From Larus michahellis (lineage: Eukaryota > Chordata > Aves > Charadriiformes > Laridae), in assembly GCF_964199755.1 (NCBI RefSeq), contig NC_133907.1:6143001-6207000 (forward strand): a stretch of 64,000 nucleotides of DNA, given 5' to 3'. This document shows positions 31,801 to 44,276 of the stretch, piece after piece (position 1 is the stretch's first letter; every line of letters starts with the position of its first letter). Under the pieces are notes generated by a model that was not told the DNA's origin, did not search any database, and saw only the letters and a list, made by a program, of their open reading frames with translations. The translations under genes were made by a program, and so were the position numbers.

Positions 31801-34800
31801 CAAACATGCTCTCTTTGACGGCAACAAGTGATAAACTGAGGTTGGACTGGTATTACTCAGAAATGTATCAAGTCATTTCTAGAGCCGGGGTTCACGACTT
31901 GCCCTAAGATGCAAAGGCTGGTGATGTTAGGTACTAAGATCACAGCCGAGATTCTCTCTTGGCAGAAATTAGACAATCCCTTTGACAAAGGACAAATAAA
32001 GTATTATGGAAACTCGCAAATAATGATAGTCACATTTATGACATGGTGTCAAGTCATTAATAACTACTTATGTCACAGCCAGGATGAACTTTGTCCTGTG
32101 TGATTCTGCTGCCACTAAAGCAGCACTTTGGTTCAGGTGACCACAATGCTACACAGCCTATGAGACCTCAGTACCTTGTGGGGTGCCAAACATGATGTTA
32201 ACAGTGCAAGAGCGGTGAACTTGATGCTGCTGGGTGATGACAATGGCAAAAGGAGACCCTCCTCTGCTCACATCGTCCAGGGCTTGCGTCAGTGACATCT
32301 CCGTGTTGAGGAAGATCAGGTCCACTACCATGCCCAGATCCCGCACCTTCCGCCCCACTGACTCCGCGTACTCCCTACCACAAAGCAAAGCCGGCAGAAT
32401 TTAACAAGTCAGTCACATACAGAAACAGAAACCCTGGCACATTCACCCTCTCTGTCATCTCAGGTTTGCTTTTCTGATGGCTTGCCAAACTTCGTAACGT
32501 TTAACAGACCAGCAGCAAAGCAATCTCATTACAACAATATAAAAGACCATATCCTACCCTTATTTTGATCTGAATCAGTCATTTCAGTGCAACCGAAACA
32601 GATTACAAATCAAGCCTCAGCTTATCTGAGAAACAGTGTTTGCAAAGGGATTTATTACACTATTATGAATTTGTTTACATAAAAATGTGTTTAAACTGAA
32701 CTCATTAAGTGAGGTAATTTATGTCTGCAGAGATCCAAGGGGTACACAGCAGAGCAGCTAACCTGCTGAAGTCAGTTGCTTGTGCTACATTCAGTATCTT
32801 AACTGTTCAAATACACCTTATCCTAATTCACCATAGCACAGCCCAACTTCTGGACTTGAAGATTCATTTTCAGAGGAAAACTACCCATCCATGAACATTC
32901 ACTTGAGTTCCAAATACATTTTCTCTTGCTCTTTTGCTCTGCTAGCTGCTTTCTGCTCTAGCCCATATCAACGCAGCATCTATGGATCCACTGTTCCCGT
33001 ATCCATGGTCCTGCAGGCTTCCCATTCCAAACACAAACCACAGCTCCCACGGCTGAGCTTAAAGTTTGCAAGTCTTTTTTTAAGCTTACTTTAATCAGTA
33101 CCAAAACTGCAATACTGACTGCAGGTGCATTGTGAGAAATTTAGTCTGCATGCAACCCACACCTTTTGAAAGAGCTTCAAATTATCATCTTTGCGAACAT
33201 CGCAATGGGGACCAAAATTGTTCTCCCCCGCCAACTGTCTTTTTAAGGATTTCTAAGTTACACTGATTGTGTATCTAAGTTTTTCCGGAGTCATCTTTCA
33301 ACAGGTCTATAGTAGGTGACATCAATGCTTCAGTACCCAAGATTTATTAACGTGCCCCAGCTCTTAAGGTTTGTAACTGTCACAGACCAAAACAATTCTT
33401 AGGATATTAAGCTGATCCTACTGCACAAAAAAATTCTCCCTGTATCAAGTACAATAACCTGTGGCCTATTAGAATATCTTCCAAAGACTTCTAGTCACCA
33501 AGGATAAAGAATCTAAAATTTCCTTTCAAGATTTGTTCCAACAGGTGATCAATCAACTCAATTAAAAGCAAATAACAGAATTTTATTTCTAGTTTCACTG
33601 CGTTTGTTTGTAAAGATACAGGCATCAGACTGGTGCCATCATAACAGCCCCCTTCCCACTGTGCCAGCCATAGGTGTACCCCTCTGTTCCCAACACAGCA
33701 CCTGCTCTCCAAACTAAGGACGTTCTAACATTTTTGACACAAGTCCCTTTCACTCGTAAAATTGTTTTAAGACCTTACAATCCAAGAGAAAGCACACCGT
33801 TCTAGAGGGATTGCCTGCATTTTTGTTTCTAGATAAACACTCTTGCATTTAGCACCATAAAAAGACACACAACCCACGAATAACAAGTACAGGCCACTAT
33901 AACCTGTCGTGACAGTAGCCTGATATGAAGAGTATCAGGAGAAGGTATAGTGAAGGAAACAAAAAAAGCACAAGCTACAACATTTCTCCATCTCATCAAC
34001 ATATATTCCCATATCAACATATATTCCCATGTATCACCAGAAAGCTTCGCTTTCTGAGGGCTCTAAACCCACGTTCCTCAAAAGCAACCTGTAAGACAAA
34101 CAGCCTCAAGGCACAACTAAGTCTAATTCCGTTTTCTTCTACCATGCAATAATAAAATTGGCCATAACTATTTTCTTACTTTGTCTGTTTATTCACCACG
34201 ATCACAGAACAATCCACAGGTCTCTCTGCATCAAAACGTCTCTTGATTTCCTCGTAGTACTGACGGTATAGCTCCTCTCGGCGCCGCTCCTCACGCTTCA
34301 GACGGTCTGAAAGCAAGCCACAGGGACAGAACAAATAATGCTCTTTGGACCTGCTTGGAGAAATGAGGTGCACACGGCCAGTCCGTCTAAACCTCTGAAC
34401 CACCCAGCATCACAGCACGCAACGCACTCAGCACTGCAGGCATCTCCCACATCCTCACAGAGGGAGAATGTGAATCTGCCTATTATAATGTTACAGGTAC
34501 TCACCTTCTGAATTCCCTGGAGCTCTATCAAAATGCTCTTTGTAACGGTCATAGTAAGAGTCATCCTTCCGCCGGCAGTAGTCTTCAATGTGAAGGTAAC
34601 GGTCATAAGCGTCATCTCGTCTGCAAGATTTATAGAAGAAGCAAGGGTTTCCATGCTCCAGCACAATCTCAGGCAGTAACTTTGGCCAATGCATCGCACA
34701 CAGACCTTCCTCAAGTTTAATTTCTGAAGTACCCGCCTGCTCCCCACAAGACACGAAGCAGGCACCCAACTGCCAACAATCAGAGCAATTTCCTTATCTT

Positions 34801-37800
34801 AAATGCCTGACGCCACTCAAACCAGTGTAGCCGTTGAGGAAGGATTGCCATAAAAACATGTTGGCAAATACAATCCCTTAGAAATTACCTGTGCAAAGGG
34901 TCCCGAGGGTCTCTCATATCCCGTGGATCTCTCATATCCCGTGGGTCCCTCATATCCCGTGGATCCCTGTATCGATCATACAGCGGCTCCCGTGGGTCAC
35001 GAAGATCTCTAACATCGCGAGGGTCCCGCAAGTCTCTTGGATCCCTGATATCCCGTGGGTCTCGCAGGTCCCGTCGGTCCCTGTGGTCTCTGGCATCACG
35101 CATGTCTCTAGCTCGAATGTCTCGAGTGTCTCTGGAATCTCGCCCGTTTCTACCATCCCTGCCATCTCTGGGGTCTCTCCGTGGGCTCCCCCGAAGAGGG
35201 GAGCGGTCACGTCTGGCATCTCGGCCATCCCCGTAGGCATATGGGTCTCTGTGGAAAATAGTGGGGAAATTCCATTAGACTGCTAACAACACAAGTGCTG
35301 TTACCCCTATATTTCTTACCTGAGATGCCAAAGCAACCCTTTCTCTCAGCAGCTGAATCCTCCCTCCTATCCCACAACAGCAAGAATTGCCAAAAAACCT
35401 ATTTGTTGAAGTAGCCTAGGGAAGCTTCTTAATTCTAATGTTTATCATAGCCAAACAAGACCCAGAAAGCTCCTTAATGAAGCATCACTAAAAACGTAGA
35501 GCACCTGTGGAAGAAGTGAACAGGACCTCGGAAACCACCATTTCAAGGCCTCCGGCCTCTAACATCAGTCACAGATCACCTACCAAACATATTTTTGCAA
35601 ATTCTTTGAGAGAATTCAAGGTGCTGGAGCCTAATACCCACAGATATGCAATTGCCAGGAGCATTCAAGGGATCCATTAAATTCGCTAGTCAATGACAGC
35701 AGAATACCTGAAATAATTTGTTATTGGCATACGATTAAAAAAGGAGCTTGTTGTGACCAAAGACACTGCAGGTTCCATGGTGTGGCTGGGTTTGTGCTGC
35801 TAGCAGAAAGCAATGATAGCTGCCGCCGTGTCCTGGATTTGAAGGGACAGTGTCTGTAGAAAGCCAGTTTTATGTTTATGATGCCCCGTGTTAAGAGGAT
35901 ACTAAGCCCAACCAGAATGGCATCCTCAGCAGCATCAGGCTTCTCTGTCCCATCTGAATGATCCATCTCATTCAGACCTCGTACTGCGTTGTCTTTGGAG
36001 GCAAAGAAGAATAACGTTCAGTCTTCATCTTTTCCCAAAACAGCAGGGTTTTTTCCAGGTCAAATTTTGTTTTCCAGAAAAAAACCATAACTTCAATGTA
36101 GTCTAAGCCAAACATGAAAAAATCTTGCAGAGTAACTACTGAGCTTCACGTGTTTGGAATGTTCTTTCCCCAAGATACTGACAACCATCAGAAAAAAAAA
36201 CCCAGTTTTTTGAATCTTTTTATTTCCAAAACTTGAAAGACTAGAGTCCTCTACCAGCCTAATCTAGTTTATGAAAGGTAAGCAGAACTTAAGTCTGTTT
36301 CCACTCTAGTGCATTCACGTAGTAGTCACCTGGAGAGAAGGGCAGGAGCAGCGAGTCAGACGTGCCCAAGTTGTGTCAGGTAGAGCAGACAGTACAAGAT
36401 GGATGTGCAGAGTCTGAGCACAGACACACAGCTGTGCTGGGGATACAAAGGCGTGCTGGCACTCTCTATTTTTACGTCAGATACAAAACAGATCTTGGGA
36501 AAAACTAGTGTTGCCACTAAGAAAATATATAGTCTCCTCCTGTAAAAGAAACACTGTATTTGCACACAAGTGTAAACACTCTCAGCCTCTTGGACACACA
36601 AATCCACTTCTTTGTGATCTGTATTGAAACCACATCCCATGAGAGATACACGTCATCGCCCACTTCCCCCCCAACCTACAATGAACAATGGCAGAAGCTC
36701 AGGGGAAACTTCTGATTTGCTCTAGAGGATATTGATTAACTGATCTTTCTGTAGTTGTAAGACTATATAGCAAAAGAGGCAGATGCAGTGTAATTGTTTG
36801 GCATACGACATTTATTCCAGCTGGCGTGGGGGTGACCAGAACAGGCCATATTCAGTATCTGCAGAGACAAAAAGATCCAGAATGAACAATGCACAACTGC
36901 AACAGAAGTACAGACGTGACGCGGGTCCCCTCTGTTCTTGCACCTGCATCGCTGCCCTGCTGCTTGCAGAGAGGCAGCAGCATGAAGGCAGAGCACCTTC
37001 TGCTTCCACGCTTCTGTCGCCTCGGTCCAACTCCTGCAACGTCAGCACTGCTGGTCACATCTGCTCGGGCACAGCATGAGACTCCACACACCGGCATCAG
37101 CCGCTGCCGTTCACACACCTGCAGCATGGTCCAGAGTCCACCATCCGCAGCCATGCCCAGGACTCGATGCCCATGACCTTATCGCCACCTGTGCCCATGG
37201 GCTGCTTGAGACATGCTGCTAGTGACATGGGCTGGCCACATTGTCTGCAGTGCCAGCCGGAATCCAGTGCCTATCACAGAGGCATCAAAGCCTTTGGCAG
37301 CCATGACAGTAGTCCAGTCCACAGCCCAGTGCCCAGGGCACCACCGCCCATGGCTCACACACCTCCAGTGCTCCTTAGGGCCCATTGCATGGGCATCTGC
37401 TCTTGCATACATGCAGGATGACACAGGTCTCGATGCCCTTGGCATCAGTGCCTGCTGCTTGTCCCTCTGCAATGTTGTCCGAGGATTAACGCTCATGGCA
37501 CAGGCGTCTGCCTCTCACACCCGCAGTGCTGCCCAGCACCTTCAGCGTTGCACACCTGATGGCCAAGGATGAGCCATCAGTGCCTGCTGCTCAGGTACTT
37601 GCAGTATTCTTGGGGTCCTCAAGGCAGCACTGAGCACACCTGACTCTGCCCAGGCCCAAGGCTTGCTGCATCCACAACGGGAACCCTCAGCTCTGTGCCA
37701 AAGCACTTCCTGGGTGATGCCCACACGCTGGTCTCTGCAAGCGCATTTGGCCCTGTGCAGGTTAAATGCAGCACAGACAAGAGACCTAGGTGATACCAGG

Positions 37801-40800
37801 GATTGCAGCTACTCATTCTCTGGTTTTTGGTGGTAGGTGTCTTGCTATTTGCGCTTTTTGGTAATTCAACAGGTCAAGTTAGTAGAGCACACCAGACACG
37901 TGAGAGCTTGATTACCTTCAAGTCCAAAACGCAACACTCCTTTGTGTTGATAGCTTTACAGTGTAGGCATAGAAGATGCACGCCTTTTATACCAAACTGT
38001 AACCACAGCACGTCTTCGTGTGCTCCCTAGTAATGCCATGGAAAGGAAACTGAAGTCGTCTTCCTGCAACAGGACAGCCCGTGTCTTCTCCGATTGCCAG
38101 TGATTTCACAAACAGAGGATGGGCAGGAGCAGCACACACTGTGCCTACCGAGAGGTGGGAAACCAGGAGAAGCTGATAGGTACACATCACTCTAACTGCA
38201 TGGAAGGGAACTGGTTCCAGGTATTGACAACGCAAGCATGCATGCAGACAGGAGAGTGCAGAGACATTTGATCTGTCTTGTGCTTCACTCGCACTCTTTT
38301 CCAGTCTCATTTCAGCACTGGAAGCAGCAAGATCCCAAAGTCCTCTACAGCATGGCACTGGGAATGCTACAGCCCCTCGGCGTTCTCTAGGTATGCCTCT
38401 GCTTCTCTGATACTTGAGGCAGGAGAAAACATCAAGTGTATTCTTCCTCACAAGTTTTTTTTACAGCCTGTGCTGCAAAACATAACACTTAGCTGTAGTA
38501 ACAGCAGCAGACACGAGGTTTCCCTCGTGCCTCCTGAGGTGTCAGCGCCAGAAGGGCTCTTAGAGGTGGAGCGGCCATGTCCCAACTGTCTCGCTTGAGC
38601 ATTTCCGTTTGACTGGGAGGTGGTGGTAAGGAAGAGACACAGACATTTAGCACAGGCCACTGGGCTCATGCCCTAAAAGCCTGACCTTCCTAGTATAACT
38701 CACTGCTTCCAGGTACTTTACCTTCGTGCCGGACTGGACCTTGATGAAGCCTTATTCATATTTCTTCTTTCCACTGCTTTTTTAATATCTGTAAAGAATA
38801 ATCAACCCATCTGTTCAATGCTATGGAACAAAAAAAAGATCATCAGCACAATTCAAATGAAAGCAACTTAAGCTCAACAACATCCAGATGGTGCAAGAAA
38901 ATCCATTCAGCAGAGAGACATTGTCACTTTGACAATTTTTTATTAAGTTTAGGTAGTACAACATAATTAAATTTTCATGGATTTCTCTGACTTGAAAATA
39001 GGGTGGACAGCTTAGGTGAAGTTTTAACCCTTTACATGCAGGCCTACATCTAGACTCTTCATTCCATAACAGAACCTCTTTCTTCTGCAGTCTATGAGCA
39101 AGCAGAAAGCAACTCATGGACTGTAGGAGAAAAAGCAGAGTCTGAAAACCTCCAAGAAAGGAAGCTGATGGCCAGCACAGTCTTAAGTTCACAGCCAGTC
39201 CTGTTCAATGGAGTATGCCGCTACCCTTGTCGAAAGTAATCCAAGGGTTCTCAAGTGGCACGTGCAACTGCCTTCCAAGGGACTGCTGCAGCGTTAAGTT
39301 GTACAGCCTTCACCAGTGAGGAAATGGGATCCAAGAAGCCTGAAGCACAAGCTCCCTATGAAGTCAACGTGGTGCATTCAAGACACCACCGTTAACATGA
39401 TGCAAACTGATGCAACAGATCAGAAATTTGAAAACTGGTTGGCTTCTGAGTATCTCCAGGAAAAACACCACGAAGTGAAATACAAAGAAGTAAGAGCTGA
39501 AGAAACAGAGTCTTGTCCTCAACCAGAAAAAGTGAAGTTGCCCAGAACTGGCAGGGACTCATATTGTTCTACCGTGAAGAAATAAAGCCTTCCGTAACAA
39601 CTGATTGAAGATGGAACAGTGTACTGGAGGGGGGCAAGAACAAACAGAAATGATTTCAGATGTTTTACTCCGATAACCTTTTAACGAAAAGAACAAAACA
39701 AACTAAGGGCCTATATGCTCCCCTGAGAATGTATTGACAACTAAAATGTCTTATTAGTTATTTACATTAACTACTTTCAAAGCTCTTGCAAGTGAATGAA
39801 CGTGCCACAACATCTTTAGGAAACTCTGTCTTAACATCTTCTGTAAACTTCCCAAGCTATCCTTCATTACTTTCAAGATTAAAATTAGAATTAAGGGAGT
39901 AGTTCTAATTTTTGCTCTTGTTGTCAATTAAGAAGCAGCACGTTCTCTTTCGGAGGGGTGGGGGAAAGGCAAGCACAATCTGAACATTAATCACAGAAGC
40001 AGTCTTTCCAGCATCAAATACACCTGCATTGCCTACTGTCACAGAGTAAATTTGATGGACATTTATTCCCTACACAGTTTTATTCATTAAAAGATACAAA
40101 AACACTTCTATGCATTTGTGGAAGTATTAGTTTAATGCAACGCTGGAGGCTAAACTCTCCCAAAGCCTTTTACCTTATTGTATTATTAGCAATTATATTT
40201 AATACTCAGATTGCATAACTGAAGCAACTGTTCTCCTTGCATTTATTTTTCAGTTGAGAAATTTTTCCCCCCTTAAAGTCAAGTGATATCTTTAAGCAAG
40301 ACACTGTCTGCTTTCTTTGGTTTAAGATTATTTTTATTTTCTGTTTTAAGATGCCATTGCAGAAACCTATTATTTTTACACTCAATACCATACATTTCTT
40401 TCAAATAAAAAATATTGTATTTAAATCTGAACAAAAATATTTTACTAGAAGAAAAAACCACCTTTGACAGGGACCCTTCTCTCGTGCAAAACCAACAGAT
40501 TTAATAACATTTTATTTAATGCCAACAGCATTTACAGGTTAAGAATTTGAACATTGACAAAACTTTCAAGGAAAAAAAGTCTTCTGTCCTGTAGGATTTT
40601 GAGATGACAGGGCCACTGTAATCATACAGTGTAACCTTCTGAATAAACACAGGTGACAGGAGTTTCTTGAATCACATTCCTATCTCAAGTGCAGCAGTGG
40701 CGTTGTATTAGAGCTTATCTTTTAGCAAAACATCCAATTCCAATTTAAAAGTCTCCAGAGCACAGAAACCACCAAAGCTCCAATAAGTTATCCCAGAAGC

Positions 40801-43540
40801 AAATTACTTTGCTGTTGAAGAAAACTATTTATTTCCATTTATGGACTTGTCATACCTATGCCTACTAGATTAAAACTCACTTTTATCTCCAGGTCTGTCT
40901 GTAACACATATCACATCACTCCTATATCTTTAGGCTTTTGCTAGGGCTTGTTCTTCACCTCTTTAAGCCTTCTTCAGATTTTTCTGAGGCTTCCCCAATT
41001 TAGCATTATCCTTTTTGAACCAGGCATACTAGAACTGAACACAGTATTCCAGCAGCAAAACCCCACGCATACCAAAACCTCCCTACTTATAAGTCTGTGT
41101 TTTGTACAGCTAAGAATGACAAAAACCACTCTTGCTGGGTGCAGATCTTCCCTTTTGGCTTTACTGAAAGCTCAAGTCTGCCTGCATCTCCAGCTTAGGA
41201 AGAAGTCCAAGTCATTTCACCATCAGCAACTCCGTCTTCGTTATTTCATTTTCTTTTTAAAACATGATTGTGTGTTTTCTCTCCAAGTCACTTATAAAAG
41301 CACTGTATGGCCAGGAATCAATTTTTCCAGAACACCACTCAAAGCACTGAGCAATTCCATCTATGTTACACTGAGATTCATTTGAAATCCATTTAACCCT
41401 CTGTTGTTTCTAATTGTTCTACTTTCCTAGTCAAATCAAACATCTTACAGAAGCCTTTTACATCAACACTGCTACTTTCAGCCATAAAACTTGCAGCGTA
41501 ATAAGTTAGTTTGACAGGATTATTTTGATTGGCGTTAATTAATTCACTTCTCATTGAGAGTCAGGTGAAAGAATCCCTTTGTTATCAGGGGCTGATGCCA
41601 GACTCATCCCATTTGTGCTGCCTACTGGCACATCTGCAGCACTCTGCTACATCCCTGGAAACTCCCTAATTTTCCAAGGCCTGTGGAAGACCAACATTAA
41701 TAGCCTAGGTAGGTCATTTCATTGAGCCTCATAGACATTAGACTTCATTTTTTTTTTTTGAGAGGTGTAGTTGTGGTGCTCTTTTACCTTTAGTTTGCTA
41801 TTGAAATGGAAATTATATTAAAAATACCTTCTGCCTTTTCAAAAATAGACAGTAGAAACGCTAACTAGGTGGTCCTTTCCAGTTAGAAGTTTTATCATTT
41901 CCAGACAGGCACACCTTAGTTTCCAAAACAGCCACACTTGTTCCTATTTAAGCTTCCAGATTTCAACAATGCTGGCCTAATTTCTTGCATCCTTCTACCC
42001 TCCTTGTCTATTTGCTTCCATTTCCATCCTCAGGGTCATATTTGCTACTGTATTTCCCACAAGTTATTATTTATTGCTCCTTTCATTCCTTTCTAAGTCA
42101 AACTGTTTTTCTTCAAATTAGCATAGGCTTACTTCAAAAGTAACTTTTTGCTTGCATTTAATAGATTACTCTTAGATTTCTAACCATTCATTTCTGTTTA
42201 AGTTTGCTCCCAGCATATTTAGAATAATTATCATCTTTACGAAAACAGCTTTTTTAAGCACCTAGTATTTATAGCACTACTTACAGATTGATTTCACATG
42301 TGCAAAAAAAACCCCAAATTAAGATTCCTTATCTAACAAGCCACTAAGTGCTGTGGCCAATTCCTCTGAACCTGTCAAGATGAAGCCCAATATCAGTTTA
42401 GAAATGTTTTGAAACTATGTGCATGAGGTTTCAACGACCACTTTCCAGGGCTTACACGTTGAAGAGTTACTTACACAGGGTAAGAGAGCTTCTGAAATAC
42501 TAACACATGAAAATAAATTCAGAGTGAGACCTGGGTAGCAAGAGAAAACACTGCAGATGAACCACACAGCACTTACAGCAAATAACTCAGAAAGCAAATA
42601 CATACCTAGTAAAGTGATTTTAGACTAACGCCAGGCAAGTTTCACATAGTGATCTTTCCAGAGAGCTTTAAAACAAAAGCGCTCTTTCTACCAGAATGCA
42701 TGCTGGGGTCAGGAGGAGAGCACGGATCAGTTTTCCTTACCTAATCTATACCCTTTATAAAGGCGACCCTTCTCACCGTCCAGAGCGGCCTGGACATCTT
42801 CTAGACGGTCATACTGCACGAACCCATAGCCATGGTACATGCTGAGGGCTGGAAAAGTTAACAGCAGGGCAAGACCAGTTACAACTAAGGGACAGTACTA
42901 ACCCACGCCCAGGCCATAACGTAACCCCACCAGATGAACGAGCAAAGGGGCTCTACCCAGAAACCACTATGGAAGTTTCCTGGGAAAACCAAGTCTACCA
43001 GGATCAAAATGCAGAGTCAAAGACTCTGAAATATATTTCGTAAATCAACTTCCTTCTGACAAGGCAGTGACCAAAATACAGCCCAGGAAGTGACCAAGAT
43101 TTGATTAAGAGACTATGAAGTCACTTGAAAGAGTACTGTAACATCACACTGCAACCCCACAAGCTAAAACATAGCTGATATATTCATTACGTTTCAGCTG
43201 TACTGAAGGAATCACTTTTTCAGAGAAAATGCAGACAGAGGAAGTTATCATTAAAAGGTCACTTTTTAGGAACATCAGTCACTCCTCTCATCATCATCAA
43301 ATAGCATTTGACAAGCATGAAAGTTATATTTCTCACTGAATTCCCAGCCACGAAAAGGCATAAGATAATATACTAACCCCTGATTTTGCCATATTTTGAA
43401 AATATCTCTTGCATTTCTTCACGAGTCATGTGGTCTGTGGGCAAATTGCCGATAAAAAGTCTTCTCTCTAAATCCTGAGGATTGGTGCTGTTAGTGAAGT
43501 CGCTCTGATTGATGCTATTGCTCTTGCGTCCTCGAGCCAT
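28827..43540 (-). CDS. NCOA5: Nuclear receptor coactivator 5, long form with N-terminal RRM
   Basis: Nuclear coregulator of estrogen-receptor-type transcription; also found with RNA-processing factors. Coding exons in transcript order: 43540-43378, 42848-42741, 38788-38722, 35248-34889, 34620-34505, 34306-34180, 32374-32175, 30221-29898, 29482-28827. All have GT-AG junctions and matching phases, giving 706 aa. Layout: RRM 27-91 with RNP2 LFIGNL and RNP1 HGYGFVQY; Arg-Asp-rich region about 114-233; anticodon-binding-like domain about 296-400; LXXLL motif LLNLL at 450-454; Ala/Ser/Gln-rich tail ending GSYQRHY. The start ATG has a strong context (AAAATGG). The human 579-aa protein starts at the residue matching Met101 here (MNKASSRSSPARR versus MNTAPSRPSPTRR). 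A splice acceptor lies just upstream at about 43562-43564, so a non-coding first exon is expected further 5'. Confidence 0.93.
30222..32174 (-). other. NCOA5: NCOA5 intron 8
   Basis: About 2 kb of intron, AT-richer than SLC12A5, between the anticodon-binding-like domain exon and the LXXLL exon. No exon or recognised repeat was seen. Confidence 0.7.
32375..34179 (-). other. NCOA5: NCOA5 intron 7
   Basis: About 1.8 kb without coding signal. A perfect 18-bp tandem duplication (ATCAACATATATTCCCAT twice) lies at 33995-34030, 150 bp downstream of the exon 7 donor in transcript direction. Confidence 0.7.
34911..34972 (-). repeat. NCOA5: 18-bp coding minisatellite in NCOA5 (M-R-D-P-R-D units)
   Basis: Three near-identical 18-bp units encode Met-Arg-Asp-Pro-Arg-Asp repeats inside the 360-nt Arg-Asp exon. 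The exon as a whole is built from RD, RDP and RDL dipeptide-type repeats, so length variation between individuals is likely. Confidence 0.8.
35249..38721 (-). other. NCOA5: NCOA5 intron 4
   Basis: A 3.5-kb intron between the linker exon and the Arg-Asp exon. It contains a degenerate tandem repeat at about 37080-37720. A 300-bp minus-strand frame near 35721-36021 is open but unrecognised. No further exon is needed for the reading frame. Confidence 0.7.
37080..37720. repeat. Degenerate tandem repeat, ~55-80-bp units
   Basis: Diverged copies of GGCATCAGTGCCTGCTGCT, then a variable CACAC stretch, then CCTGCAGTGCTG recur, for example near 37093, 37441, 37498 and 37575. GC is higher than in the surrounding intron. 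Units are eroded and irregular. Confidence 0.5.
38722..38788 (-). CDS. NCOA5: NCOA5 67-nt linker exon joining RRM to the Arg-Asp region
   Basis: It starts after TTCTTTACAG and ends before GTAAAG. Translation gives D-I-K-K-A-V-E-R-R-N, then M-N-K-A-S-S-R-S-S-P-A-R-R. The second half aligns with the human NCOA5 N-terminus. The exon enters in phase 1 and leaves in phase 2, exactly what is needed: splicing 42741 directly to 35248 would shift the frame. The Met inside it (residue 101) is the likely start of a short isoform matching the mammalian one. Confidence 0.9.
38789..42740 (-). other. NCOA5: NCOA5 intron 3
   Basis: A 4-kb AT-rich intron between the RNP1 exon and the linker exon. Its upper half is largely a diverged antisense CR1/L3 copy (about 40590-42250). 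No other exon was seen. Confidence 0.75.
40590..42250 (-). mobile_element. Ancient CR1/L3 LINE copy, antisense on the plus strand
   Basis: On the plus strand, ordered blocks resemble the antisense of amniote CR1/L3 reverse transcriptase: GAGATGACAGGGCCACTGTA at 40601, a CATCCAATTCCAATTTAAAA block near 40731, GAACTGAACACAGTATTCCAG near 41031, AATCCATTTAACCC near 41387, and TTAGTTTGACAGGATTATTTTG near 41505. The match weakens beyond 41720. Frames are broken throughout. It is much older than the LTR at 44277. Confidence 0.65.
42741..42848 (-). CDS. NCOA5: NCOA5 second coding exon: RNP1 half of RRM
   Basis: Encodes A-L-S-M-Y-H-G-Y-G-F-V-Q-Y and continues to Y-K-G-Y-R-L, the rest of the RRM fold. 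The acceptor is TTTTCCAG and the donor is TTAG|GTAAGG. It enters and leaves in phase 1 (108 nt). Confidence 0.9.
43378..43540 (-). CDS. NCOA5: NCOA5 first coding exon: N-terminus and first half of RRM
   Basis: Encodes MARGRKSNSINQ and on to the K-Y-G-K-I-R turn, including RNP2 LFIGNL. It ends AGG-G before GTTAGT, so it leaves in phase 1. The RRM with its EIFSKYGKI stretch resembles that of RALY/hnRNP C-type proteins. Upstream, TTTTTCTTTTTTGCGAAG looks like an acceptor, so 20-odd nt of 5' UTR share the exon. Confidence 0.88.
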
Positions 43541-44276
43541 TTTGCTTTCGTTCCAAATCCAACTCTTCGCAAAAAAGAAAAACGGCCATGCATATAATTT
43601 CAATCCATGACATTAAAATTAAACTGGAACAAGATTAAACTTAACAGCTTTGCAGACTAAAAGCCAACTGGGTCTGCTTGACGCAAACTTCACTCCAGAG
43701 AAATCTTAACAAGGGGATACAGAGGTCTGGCAAAAACGTATACCGCAGCATTTTGGTCGAGCTTTTCTGTAATACTGAAAGGTAGTAAGCCTAATTATTT
43801 TGCAGATAAGTTTTAATGGTTTAACTCTAAACTAAGATACAAACAGAACTCACTTTATACTAAAACCTCTTAACTTTAAGCTTTAATACACCCATTGTTG
43901 TCATATCTATTTCTTCAGTCCACTGGTAAGAAGTGTTGAAATTTATGCAATATTTTAATAAGCGGAAAGGAAACACTCATCGCAACATTGCATAACAGGC
44001 CCCAAATATTTCAATACAGGCTTTGAATGAGACATCAGGAAGTACTGTTTAAACGCTCTTAAGTGACCAGGCTTGGATCACTTCACTAAATGTGAAATCT
44101 TAGCTTTCCAATGCCAGAAAACACAGTTTCTCATTCATACCCCTACTAAACATACCCTTGTTCCCATAGAGATGTCAGCTCCCACAGAAGGCGGGTCCAC
44201 AGCTGGGAATTTAACCACCCCCACATGAATGCTGTACTGCTACCTCATCTCCCCCAGTAAGGCAAAAGTATACTTC

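Noticed and set aside
35721-36021. Minus-strand frame of about 100 codons in NCOA5 intron 4, considered as a missing NCOA5 exon
   Set aside because: Its peptide has no recognisable similarity. Although a GTATTC donor gave a workable phase, the exon at 38722-38788 fits phase, splice sites and homology far better.
37987-38451. 154-codon minus-strand ORF in NCOA5 intron 4
   Set aside because: No similarity to NCOA5 or any family I know; NCOA5 frame is complete without it.
39316-39585. 89-codon plus-strand ORF in NCOA5 intron 3
   Set aside because: Short, not recognised, on the opposite strand to the host gene and without splice or promoter context; likely chance in AT-rich DNA.
40948-41385. 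145-codon plus-strand ORF
   Set aside because: It is an antisense reading of the CR1/L3 remnant.
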